5,237 nt of DNA from Candidatus Babeliales bacterium. Lineage in GTDB: Bacteria > Babelota > Babeliae > Babelales > Vermiphilaceae. The translations under genes were made by a program, and so were the position numbers. The notes under the pieces were generated by a model. It had not been told where the DNA came from, ran no database searches, and was given only the letters and a program-made list of their open reading frames with translations. Position 1 is the stretch's first letter, and the number at the start of each line of letters is the position of its first letter. The stretch spans positions 1-5,237 of the forward strand of contig JAGVMI010000074.1 of NCBI GenBank assembly GCA_020053845.1. The letters run 5' to 3'. Shown piece by piece: positions 1 through 5,153 of this stretch.

Positions 1-147
1 ATTTTGAGCACCCTGCTCATCACTACTAGAACAGCTACTATGAGTCATGGGAGCATCTGCCCCATAACCGCCTGCTCCAGCATGCATGCATGAGCCAGAC
101 ATAAGTAATCCCACCATTAATGCGCTTGCTATTTTTTTCATCATCAT
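1..147 (-). CDS. Small exported protein, N-terminal part only (runs off left edge)
   Basis: This open frame begins at an ATG at 147 and stays open for 49 codons to the window edge, so the C-terminus is missing. A GGAG ribosome site (158-155) lies 7 bases before the start. Two further in-frame ATGs follow at once (144 and 141), giving a protein that begins MMMKKIASALMVGLLMSG. That is a textbook signal peptide: Lys-Lys n-region, hydrophobic core at about residues 6-17, then a polar stretch with possible signal peptidase I cleavage after the Ala-Gly-Ala at 23-25. Cys20 follows Ser-Gly-Ser, a poor match to a lipobox, so a lipoprotein is possible but not favoured. The visible mature part is rich in Gly, Ser and Ala, with one more Cys at 39. 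It recalls no family I can name. The gene follows the YdjM-like gene on the same strand after 91 bases, and no terminator is visible between them, so cotranscription is possible. Confidence 0.72.
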   Translation of the reverse strand, partial: MMMKKIASALMVGLLMSGSCMHAGAGGYGADAPMTHSSCSSSDEQGAQN

Positions 148-238
148 AAGTGATCTCCACTCCATGTTTTTTTATGTAACAATCTTGCGCACATAGATTA
201 GGCGAAAATTGCATATAAATAAACAAAATTAGGCAATA

Positions 239-739
239 CTAGCGCTTACCCCATGAAGTTCGGCGGCGCTTGATAATATTGAGTGAGCGCATACGCGGAA
301 CAAAATGCATATCAAGCCAAATGTGTGAAAGTGCGCCAGTCATAAAAAATAATGAATCAAAAAAAAGTGGCCGTGTGTAATGAGGAAATAGCGCACTTAC
401 AAACACCCAGGAAATACACACAAGAAAAGTAATAAACCATACGCGATGAAACAATCCTCGATGCGGCACTAAAAGTGGCGCCACCGCAAACACGCTCAAA
501 ACCGCGAGTAAATCAAGACGTTCTTTAAGGATTAAAAGCAAAAAGATGCATAGCATAAGCCAGTAAAAATATTTTTGCCCCCTGCTTTTAGTATCAATAT
601 CGGGAAACAATGCTCCCGCAAATGCGCATAGGAACCATTCAAATGCTGTTGTAAGCGAAACACAATAGCTGCTGAGAACCAAAAGCAACAAAGCATATGC
701 TATCGATCCACCAATTACATGGCCTCTATAGTTAGGCAT
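239..739 (-). CDS. YdjM/DUF457-like membrane-bound metal-dependent hydrolase family protein
   Basis: The 166-residue polytopic membrane protein carries the motif set of the YdjM-type family (PF04307, 'LexA-binding, inner membrane-associated putative hydrolase'). The motifs are an N-terminal Asn-Tyr-Arg-Gly-His (His7), GALFPDIDTKSR (42-53, with Asp47 and Asp49), PHRGLFHR (92-99, with His93 and His98) and GALSHIWLDM (135-144, with His139 and Asp143). In family members these His/Asp residues are thought to bind metal; the reaction is not established. Hydrophobic segments lie at about 9-30, 33-46, 58-71, 77-91, 100-118 and 125-142, and the C-terminal tail is strongly basic (Lys-Arg-Arg-Arg). The ATG at 739 is preferred over the one at 745. 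The AAGGA at 749-745 sits 5 bases before 739, whereas it directly abuts or overlaps the 745 ATG, which would leave no spacing. The gene is divergent from the ABC importer. The family call is firm; the physiological role is unknown. Confidence 0.82.
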   Translation of the reverse strand: MPNYRGHVIGGSIAYALLLLVLSSYCVSLTTAFEWFLCAFAGALFPDIDTKSRGQKYFYWLMLCIFLLLILKERLDLLAVLSVFAVAPLLVPHRGLFHRVWFITFLVCISWVFVSALFPHYTRPLFFDSLFFMTGALSHIWLDMHFVPRMRSLNIIKRRRTSWGKR

Positions 740-744
740 ACCCA

Positions 745-749
745 TCCTT
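745..749 (-). promoter_or_regulatory. Ribosome binding site that decides the YdjM-like start
   Basis: AAGGA on the minus strand overlaps the first base of the upstream ATG at 745 and lies 5 bases before the ATG at 739. A ribosome bound here would initiate at 739, which shortens the protein by two residues relative to the longest reading. Confidence 0.6.
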
Positions 750-780
750 AATCTTTAATATCCGCGCTTACCATGCAGCA

Positions 781-789
781 TGTATACCA
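781..789 (-). promoter_or_regulatory. Candidate extended -10 promoter for the YdjM-like gene
   Basis: Reading the minus strand, TG-G-TATACA (789 to 781) matches an extended -10 element (TGnTATAAT). It would start transcription near 774, about 35 bases before the chosen ATG at 739. No convincing -35 hexamer lies 16-18 bases upstream, which is tolerable for an extended -10 but keeps the call weak. Confidence 0.33.
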
Positions 790-800
790 TAAAGCGGTAT
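784..800. repeat. Short inverted repeat ATACC-N7-GGTAT, possible operator
   Basis: ATACC (784-788) and GGTAT (796-800) are inverted around a 7-base centre and overlap the candidate minus-strand -10 element. A 5-base arm is short enough to occur by chance. Its position on a promoter in a divergent region is the only reason to list it. Confidence 0.25.
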
Positions 801-842
801 GAATCGCGAGAGACTATCTTTTTGCGCTGCTACATTTCCCAC

Positions 843-870
843 TTGAAAGAAAGCAGCGTATCACTATAGA
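843..870 (+). promoter_or_regulatory. Sigma-70-type promoter for the ABC importer operon
   Basis: TTGAAA (843-848) and TATAGA (865-870) are separated by 16 bases, an acceptable fit to the housekeeping consensus (five and four of six matches). Transcription would begin near 877, leaving a leader of about 37 bases before the ATG at 914. No riboswitch, T-box or leader peptide fits in so short a leader. An ATGGT/ACCAT inverted repeat (870-874 and 885-889) covers the expected start site and could be a repressor site. Confidence 0.55.
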
Positions 871-913
871 TGGTAAATATGTTCACCATTTTTGTACCAA
901 GAAAGAGTAGCAC

Positions 914-1927
914 ATGGATTCTCGATATAAAATGGCACTTGCTTTTGCCATATTACTTTCAATGATGGGCGCAACAGCTCTGTACCAACTTTTCATCACT
1001 TATCACGTACGCCGTAAGGCACCACTTGCTATAGGAATTCTGCAATCAGGCACACATAGTACGCTCACTACCGTACGCGAAACATTCAAGCAAGAGCTGA
1101 GTCGCATGCTTGGAATGCCTATCACCTTTGTTGAGCGCAACGCGCAGGGCGATATAACGCGCGCGCATGCCGCTGCTGAACACATGCATAGCGATGCATC
1201 ACTGAGTCTTTTTCTAACTATCGGCACTCTCGCATCACAGGCCATGGCATCTGTTGAAAAGAAACGTCCCATAATAATCGCTGCAGTTAGCTATCCTGAA
1301 ACGTTTTTCTCGTCTGCCAATCGCAATATTACCGGTATCAGCGACCTCGTTCCCATGCAAGACGAAATTGCTGCTGTAAAAGCATTGCTTCCAGGGATAC
1401 ACAGTGTTGGCATTGTGTACAATCCAGCTGAAGCAAACGCAGTAAAGGAGATGCATGAAATGGCCAACGAACTAGAACGTGTCGGTATTACCTACACTAA
1501 AATTGGTGTCACACATGAGACAGAAGTTGCCACCGCTGCAAGTGTAGGGCTTTCAAAAGTTGATGCGCTCATTGTACCGACGGATAATACAATTGCATCA
1601 GCGATGCCCGCACTTATTAAGCTTTGCAAAAAAGCTTCAAAACCGCTCATAGTATGCTACAACGATCCTGTACATTACGGCGCTCTTATGGCACGCGGCG
1701 TTGATTATCATGACAATGGATATCAAGCAGCACACATCGCAGCTGAAATAATTTTGTACGCTCAAGAACCGCACACTATGCCTATCAGAAAGCCACGCAG
1801 TGGGAAAATAACAGTTAATGCACAAACACTGGCAGACTTAGATCTAATCATACCCGAATCCATTGCATCTCAAGTAGTGTTAGTTGATTCAGTAAGTTGC
1901 GCACTACCTCAAGAGGGGCCATCATGA
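914..1927 (+). CDS. ABC importer substrate-binding protein, PF04392 (TrpX-like) family
   Basis: The 337-residue protein captures the substrate outside the cytoplasmic membrane for the permease and ATPase encoded next. Its N-terminus has a basic start (Arg4, Lys6) and a hydrophobic stretch at about 7-28. An Ala-Thr-Ala at 20-22 could be a signal peptidase I site, but hydrophobicity continues past it, so an uncleaved anchor is equally possible; there is no lipobox. The body follows the PF04392 plan: GILQSGTHSTL (41-51), LTIGTLASQAMA (100-111), IIIAAVSYPE (119-128), NITGISDL (137-144), VGIVYNPAEANA (164-175), IVPTDNTIASA (219-229) and GALMARGVDYHDNGYQAA (255-272). These are the two alternating Rossmann-like lobes of a periplasmic-binding fold, at normal family length. 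Some relatives in Gram-positive bacteria bind aromatic amino acids, but the substrate here is unknown. The weak ribosome site GAAAGAG (901-907) lies 6 bases before the ATG. Confidence 0.88.
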   Translation: MDSRYKMALAFAILLSMMGATALYQLFITYHVRRKAPLAIGILQSGTHSTLTTVRETFKQELSRMLGMPITFVERNAQGDITRAHAAAEHMHSDASLSLFLTIGTLASQAMASVEKKRPIIIAAVSYPETFFSSANRNITGISDLVPMQDEIAAVKALLPGIHSVGIVYNPAEANAVKEMHEMANELERVGITYTKIGVTHETEVATAASVGLSKVDALIVPTDNTIASAMPALIKLCKKASKPLIVCYNDPVHYGALMARGVDYHDNGYQAAHIAAEIILYAQEPHTMPIRKPRSGKITVNAQTLADLDLIIPESIASQVVLVDSVSCALPQEGPS

Positions 1928-2784
1928 TATTTAATCTTTCCATACTCACAGGCATTGTAGAACGTGGACTTATTTTTGGCCTGGTAATCTGCGCAGTATA
2001 TCTCTCCACACGCCTCATTGCGTTTGATGATCTTTCAGTAGAAGGATCTTTTGGACTAGGCGGAGCTGTTACTGCACTATGGCTTGTACACAGCTGGTGC
2101 CCTTTTACTGCGCTCGTTATAGCATCATGCGCGGGAGCACTTGCTGGAGCCATAACCGGTATATTGCACACAAAACTCAAGCTTAACAACTTAATAAGCG
2201 GCGTCGTGACTACTACAGCCCTTTTTTCTATTAACCTTAAGCTTGCAGGAGCTAATGCGGCACTTAACACGCATAGGACTATTTTTGACTTCGTACCAAA
2301 CACACTTGCGACAATCAAATGCGTTATTATTCTGTTGCCTCTGTGCGTAGGTATACTCTATGGAGTGCAATGGTTACTTACCACACAAGTCGGTCTTTTA
2401 CTCAAAGCAGTTGGAAGTAATCCACGCGTATTGACAGCACTCGGCAAAAGTAGCCATCGCTTTATCGTGTTCACGCTTGCACTTGCAAATGGCTTAACAG
2501 CGCTTGCAGGAGCACTGTTTGTACAATACGTAGGATATTTTTCCATATGGGCTGGCCTGGGCATATTCATCACATCATTAATAGGTCTTATTATTGCGCA
2601 GATGGTGAGCAGCTCTTGCGGACCATTATTAATTGTAGGATCAATTGCGTATCAGACTATTGTGGCAATTACTTTTGAGTTTGATGTAGACCAAGATTGG
2701 AATAAGCTCATTACTGCATTTCTTATTATTGTACTTTTTACACTTCGCCGTCATACCATGCCACAAAAAAACGAAAGGGCCTAA
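1924..2784 (+). CDS. ABC importer permease, BPD_transp_2 family
   Basis: The 286-residue integral membrane permease would form the channel of the importer, probably as a homodimer. It belongs to the branched-chain/ribose-type permease superfamily (PF02653), in the subgroup paired with PF04392 binding proteins. Diagnostic stretches are FDDLSVEGSFGLGGAVTA (34-51), LKLNNLISGVVTTTALFSI (85-103) with the following Asn-Leu-Lys-Leu-Ala-Gly, and the cytoplasmic coupling-loop region VGLLLKAVGSNPRVLTALGK (156-175), whose family form is GLALRATGDNP. About eight to nine hydrophobic segments run along its length, ending in a basic tail. The start is the ATG at 1924: it overlaps the binding-protein stop as ATGA, and AGAGGGG (1912-1918) lies 5 bases upstream. 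An in-frame TTG at 1897 is disfavoured because it has no comparable ribosome site. The overlap implies translational coupling. Confidence 0.88.
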   Translation: MIFNLSILTGIVERGLIFGLVICAVYLSTRLIAFDDLSVEGSFGLGGAVTALWLVHSWCPFTALVIASCAGALAGAITGILHTKLKLNNLISGVVTTTALFSINLKLAGANAALNTHRTIFDFVPNTLATIKCVIILLPLCVGILYGVQWLLTTQVGLLLKAVGSNPRVLTALGKSSHRFIVFTLALANGLTALAGALFVQYVGYFSIWAGLGIFITSLIGLIIAQMVSSSCGPLLIVGSIAYQTIVAITFEFDVDQDWNKLITAFLIIVLFTLRRHTMPQKNERA

Positions 2785-2785
2785 C

Positions 2786-3562
2786 ATGCTGCATCTTGAT
2801 GCCGTATCAGTTGCTATTGGCAACGTTACTATTTTGCATTCCCTATCGTGCGCAATTAAAGCAGGCCAATTTATCGCTATCGTAGGCCCTAATGGAGCAG
2901 GTAAAACAACATTATTCAATACTATTGCAGGCAGACGCATCCCTCATGCTGGTAGAATCACACTTGATGGACGCGATATCACTTCATTAAATGAACAACA
3001 GCGCGCTCACTTTATAAGCAGGCTCTTTCAAGAGCCGCGCTTGAATGGCGTACTTGAAATGTCGGTGAAAGAGAATATTGCGATGGCATACATGAAGGGT
3101 AAGCCAGTGCGCCTTGTGGCAGCTACACGTGAACTTTCTGATGCTCATACTGCCTCACTTCTTGCTCCATTCAATTTAGACGATCCCCTTATTGTCGATG
3201 CACCATTAGGATCGCTCTCAGGGGGCCAACGGCAGGCTGTAGCATTTATTATGGCAACTGTAGTACCTCCACGCCTTTTAATGCTTGATGAGCCAACTGC
3301 ATCCCTCGATCCTATCGCTGCCACGGCACTACTCACACTTGCTATACGATTTATCAAACAACACCAGTTTGCAACACTCATGATTACGCATGACATAGAA
3401 CTTGCAATACGCATCGCTGATGTGGTGTGGGTAATACAAGAAGGCAAAATTACTCATCAAGTTACACATAACGAAGCATCAACTATCTACACCAAAAATC
3501 TTGTAGGTTCAATGGATTATGATGCTATTGAAAAAGCAGCACAATACACTATACACCGGTAG
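2786..3562 (+). CDS. ABC importer ATP-binding protein
   Basis: The 258-residue cytoplasmic ATPase powers the importer and has all the expected motifs. They are Walker A GPNGAGKTT (34-42), Q-loop Gln82 in LFQEPRL, signature LSGGQRQ (144-150), Walker B RLLMLDEP (163-170) with catalytic Glu169, D-loop Ser-Leu-Asp (173-175) and switch His202 in ITHD. The stretch EMSVKENIAMAYMKGK (91-106) corresponds to the SMTIEENLALA-type segment seen in ATPases paired with PF04392 binding proteins, which supports assignment to this importer. The start is the ATG at 2786: it follows the permease stop by one base, and AAAGGG (2774-2779) is 6 bases upstream. An in-frame ATG at 2729 would add 19 residues unlike the family, inside the permease gene, and is rejected. 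Length is normal and no residue is missing. Confidence 0.92.
   Translation: MLHLDAVSVAIGNVTILHSLSCAIKAGQFIAIVGPNGAGKTTLFNTIAGRRIPHAGRITLDGRDITSLNEQQRAHFISRLFQEPRLNGVLEMSVKENIAMAYMKGKPVRLVAATRELSDAHTASLLAPFNLDDPLIVDAPLGSLSGGQRQAVAFIMATVVPPRLLMLDEPTASLDPIAATALLTLAIRFIKQHQFATLMITHDIELAIRIADVVWVIQEGKITHQVTHNEASTIYTKNLVGSMDYDAIEKAAQYTIHR
3528..3555 (+). promoter_or_regulatory. Candidate internal promoter for the CPBP protease gene
   Basis: TTGAAA (3528-3533) and TATACA (3550-3555) are 16 bases apart inside the last codons of the ATPase gene. Transcription would begin near 3562, about 78 bases before the protease ATG at 3640. The layout and part of the spacer (an AAGCAGC stretch, and CAC just before the -10) echo the importer promoter at 843-870. 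The sequence also encodes normal ATPase residues, so coincidence is possible. Confidence 0.38.
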
Positions 3563-3626
3563 TATATGCATCATACAATCGTGGCATAGTGCATAGTGCG
3601 CATTATAGTAATCTCTGTATAACCGT

Positions 3627-3632
3627 AAGGAG
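3627..3632 (+). promoter_or_regulatory. Ribosome binding site that decides the CPBP protease start
   Basis: AAGGAG lies 7 bases before the ATG at 3640 and is the best ribosome site on the plus strand in this window. It selects that ATG over the in-frame ATG at 3589, whose upstream sequence shows no ribosome site and whose extra 17 residues lack family character. Confidence 0.75.
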
Positions 3633-3639
3633 CTTTCAT

Positions 3640-4368
3640 ATGCTTCGTAACCGCACAACTTTTTTCCTATTTCTTTGGGTGGGGTCCCTGCTGGCAACAC
3701 TCGCAATTTTCCCGTATCAGCTTGCTATGATCCCACAAGATCAACTGCCCTTATCGCCTTTAATATTAGGGCTTCTTGCAGTTATACAAACAGCTCTCAT
3801 GTATGGTCTGATCATATGGCTAGGTATTTCACTTGCGCGTAAAATCGATTTTCCTATTCTATGGTTTTCTCATAATGTAAACCTTAAAAATCAGCTATTT
3901 GTACCCGGTCTTATAGGGGGTTTGATCGCTGCAGTAATTGTCCTTTCGCTCAATTCTTCATGCGTAAACGGTGTATGCATACCTTTTGCACAATACGCAT
4001 CGCTTTGGCATAGCTTGGCAGCAGCACTGTATGGTGCTTTCCAAGAAGAAATCATTGCACGCCTGTTTCTTGTATCACTCTTGGTGTGGCTCGGTAATTT
4101 GCTCGTTCCCTCCTTGGGAAGCAAAACTATTGCATGGGCAGGTATTGTTTTAAGTGCACTTGTTTTCGGATTTGGCCATTTGCCAATTCTTTATACACTC
4201 TATGGCCAATCAGTTTCTCTGCTCATGGTACTGCGCGTTATCGCACTCAACTCAGGCGCAGGAATTATTTTTGGTTGGCTATATTGGAAGAAAGGTTTTG
4301 AAACTGCCATGCTCGCCCACTTTGTAGCTGACATAGCACGCCATTCAGCACTTCCTATCATAGGATAA
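3640..4368 (+). CDS. CPBP-family intramembrane glutamic endopeptidase (Abi/CAAX-like)
   Basis: The 242-residue polytopic membrane protein belongs to PF02517, the Rce1-like intramembrane glutamic proteases. The three catalytic motifs are intact: Glu-Glu-x-x-x-Arg as EEIIAR (Glu136, Glu137, Arg141), Phe-x-x-x-His as FGFGH (Phe176, His180) and His-x-x-x-Asp as HFVAD (His227, Asp231). Hydrophobic segments lie at about 8-30, 38-63, 86-104, 120-156, 164-178, 193-215 and 222-241. A loop between the second and third segments and the catalytic region has two cysteines (Cys108, Cys113) that could pair on the outer face. Bacterial members variously process peptides, anti-sigma factors or bacteriocins; the substrate here cannot be told. 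The gene follows the ABC ATPase by 77 bases with no terminator between them, so it may be read from the importer promoter as well as an internal one. A bidirectional terminator ends it. There is no nearby peptide or bacteriocin gene. Confidence 0.85.
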   Translation: MLRNRTTFFLFLWVGSLLATLAIFPYQLAMIPQDQLPLSPLILGLLAVIQTALMYGLIIWLGISLARKIDFPILWFSHNVNLKNQLFVPGLIGGLIAAVIVLSLNSSCVNGVCIPFAQYASLWHSLAAALYGAFQEEIIARLFLVSLLVWLGNLLVPSLGSKTIAWAGIVLSALVFGFGHLPILYTLYGQSVSLLMVLRVIALNSGAGIIFGWLYWKKGFETAMLAHFVADIARHSALPIIG

Positions 4369-4377
4369 AAAGCACAT

Positions 4378-4409
4378 AAAAAAGGCCGATGATAAATCGG
4401 CCTTTTTTT
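4378..4409. terminator. Bidirectional intrinsic terminator between CPBP gene and ppa
   Basis: GGCCGAT (4384-4390) and ATCGGCC (4396-4402) form a perfect 7-bp GC-rich stem around a 5-base loop. Six A's precede the stem and seven T's follow it. Read from either strand this gives a hairpin followed by a U-tract. It starts 10 bases after the CPBP stop and lies 21 bases beyond the ppa stop, so it can end transcription from both convergent genes. Confidence 0.93.
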
Positions 4410-4429
4410 GTAACGCGCGTAATACACGG

Positions 4430-4987
4430 TTATTTTTTGAATGTCTTTTTATAAAGCTCAATGCTACTTGTTACAATTTCTTGGGCAGCATCTTTGGCAA
4501 GCAATGCCTCAACATGCACTACTTTACCCTCTGGCTTTTTATATTCTTCAAAAAAGAAGGTAATCGCGGTGCGATGGTCTGGATCAAGCTGTTCTAAATC
4601 TTGCACTGCTTTATACACCGGGTCGCCTGATGCAACAGCAATTATTTTGTCGTCCTGCTCACCACAGTCGACCATTTTGAGAGCACCAATAACACGAGCT
4701 TCAACAATGCTGAGTGGCACTAATGGTTCACTGCAGAGCACAAGTACATCAAGCGGATCTTTATCATCGCAATATGTTTGCGGAATGAACCCGTAGTGAA
4801 ATGGGTATCTCAGGTGTGAAGCAAGCACACGATCGAGCCTGAGAAATCCGGTTTCTTTATCAAGCTCATACTTAGCTTTTGATCCCTGCTGAATTTCAAT
4901 AACGCACTGCACTTCGCGCGGCACATCATCGCCATAAGAAAGCGAATGCCACGGATGAAAAAAACGATCAGAATGATGAGCGTTCAT
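4430..4987 (-). CDS. ppa: Inorganic pyrophosphatase, soluble family I, plant/chlamydial-like
   Basis: The 185-residue cytoplasmic enzyme hydrolyses pyrophosphate to two phosphates using Mg2+, pulling nucleic-acid, protein and lipid synthesis forward. The catalytic set can be placed by alignment to the E. coli enzyme: Lys39 and Glu41 in KYE, Arg53, Tyr65, metal ligands Asp75, Asp77 and Asp80 in DKDPLDV, Asp107, Asp112 and Lys114, and Tyr149-Lys150. The signature has Lys at its second position where the usual pattern has Ser, Gly, Asp or Asn, a mild deviation. HPWH near the N-terminus (11-14), GSKAKYELDKETG (35-47) and QDDKIIAV (111-118) resemble plant and chlamydial soluble enzymes more than the E. 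coli type. The start is the ATG at 4987, because AAGGAA (4999-4994) lies 6 bases upstream; a longer frame from 5041 adds 18 residues without family similarity. It lies downstream of a SpoIID-like gene on the same strand. Confidence 0.95.
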   Translation of the reverse strand: MNAHHSDRFFHPWHSLSYGDDVPREVQCVIEIQQGSKAKYELDKETGFLRLDRVLASHLRYPFHYGFIPQTYCDDKDPLDVLVLCSEPLVPLSIVEARVIGALKMVDCGEQDDKIIAVASGDPVYKAVQDLEQLDPDHRTAITFFFEEYKKPEGKVVHVEALLAKDAAQEIVTSSIELYKKTFKK

Positions 4988-4993
4988 GCTCGG

Positions 4994-4999
4994 TTCCTT
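4994..4999 (-). promoter_or_regulatory. Ribosome binding site that decides the ppa start
   Basis: AAGGAA on the minus strand lies 6 bases before the ATG at 4987. It sets the start so that the protein begins MNAHHSDRFF, close before the HPWH motif. This rules against the in-frame ATG at 5041. Confidence 0.7.
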
Positions 5000-5088
5000 A
5001 CATGCATGATAGTACGGGGTATAACAAGAGCCTCCATTCACTTGTTTACCAGCATACGCAAAAAGGAAGTTTTTGGCGAGAGCCCCAC

Positions 5089-5118
5089 TATATAATGCCC
5101 TATTTTAGGGACTTTCAG
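5089..5118 (-). promoter_or_regulatory. Candidate promoter for ppa
   Basis: On the minus strand, CTGAAA (5118-5113) is followed after 18 bases by TATATA (5094-5089), or after 17 bases by TTATAT. Either would start transcription near 5080 and leave a leader of about 95 bases before ppa. The hexamers are imperfect and the region also folds into hairpins, so read-through from the SpoIID-like gene is an equally good explanation for ppa expression. Confidence 0.3.
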
Positions 5119-5143
5119 GCTCAAAAATTACCATCTGAATCCC
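5098..5143. repeat. Two overlapping inverted repeats between the SpoIID-like gene and ppa
   Basis: The longer hairpin pairs GGGA (5108-5111) and TTCAG (5114-5118) with CTGAA (5135-5139) and TCCC (5140-5143). It has a 2-base bulge and a 16-base loop. The shorter pairs CCCTA (5098-5102) with TAGGG (5106-5110) around three T's. The two share bases 5108-5110, so both cannot form fully at once. No U-tract follows on the minus strand, so neither is a standard intrinsic terminator. Confidence 0.45.
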
Positions 5144-5153
5144 TACACGCAGG

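Noticed and set aside
81..93. GCATGCATGCATG-type palindromic tandem tetramer.
   Set aside because: It falls within the exported-protein coding sequence and is too short to support a repeat element or binding site.
148..238. Possible minus-strand promoter (TTTATT-17-TAATCT) before the exported protein.
   Set aside because: Only about half of each hexamer matches consensus; the AT-rich gap would yield such matches by chance.
1848..2318. A 156-codon minus-strand open frame across the binding-protein/permease junction.
   Set aside because: It lies opposite two well-supported genes and its translation shows no recognisable motif; it is a by-product of their codon use.
2729..2785. Longer N-terminus for the ABC ATPase from the ATG at 2729.
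   Set aside because: It lies within the permease coding region and adds residues foreign to the family; AAAGGG before 2786 explains the start.
3583..3600. Short direct repeat of GCATAGT in the ATPase-CPBP gap.
   Set aside because: Two 7-base copies in an AT-rich spacer are easily due to chance, and no promoter or hairpin uses them.
3589..3639. Longer N-terminus for the CPBP protease from the ATG at 3589.
   Set aside because: There is no ribosome site, while AAGGAG at 3627-3632 is ideally placed for the ATG at 3640.
4461..4796. A 111-codon plus-strand open frame opposite ppa.
   Set aside because: It is antisense to a strongly conserved pyrophosphatase, is a Ser/Thr-rich low-information translation, and has no domain or ribosome site.
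4988..5041. Longer N-terminus for ppa starting at the ATG at 5041.
   Set aside because: The extra 18 residues have no family similarity and no ribosome site precedes them, whereas AAGGAA lies 6 bases before 4987.
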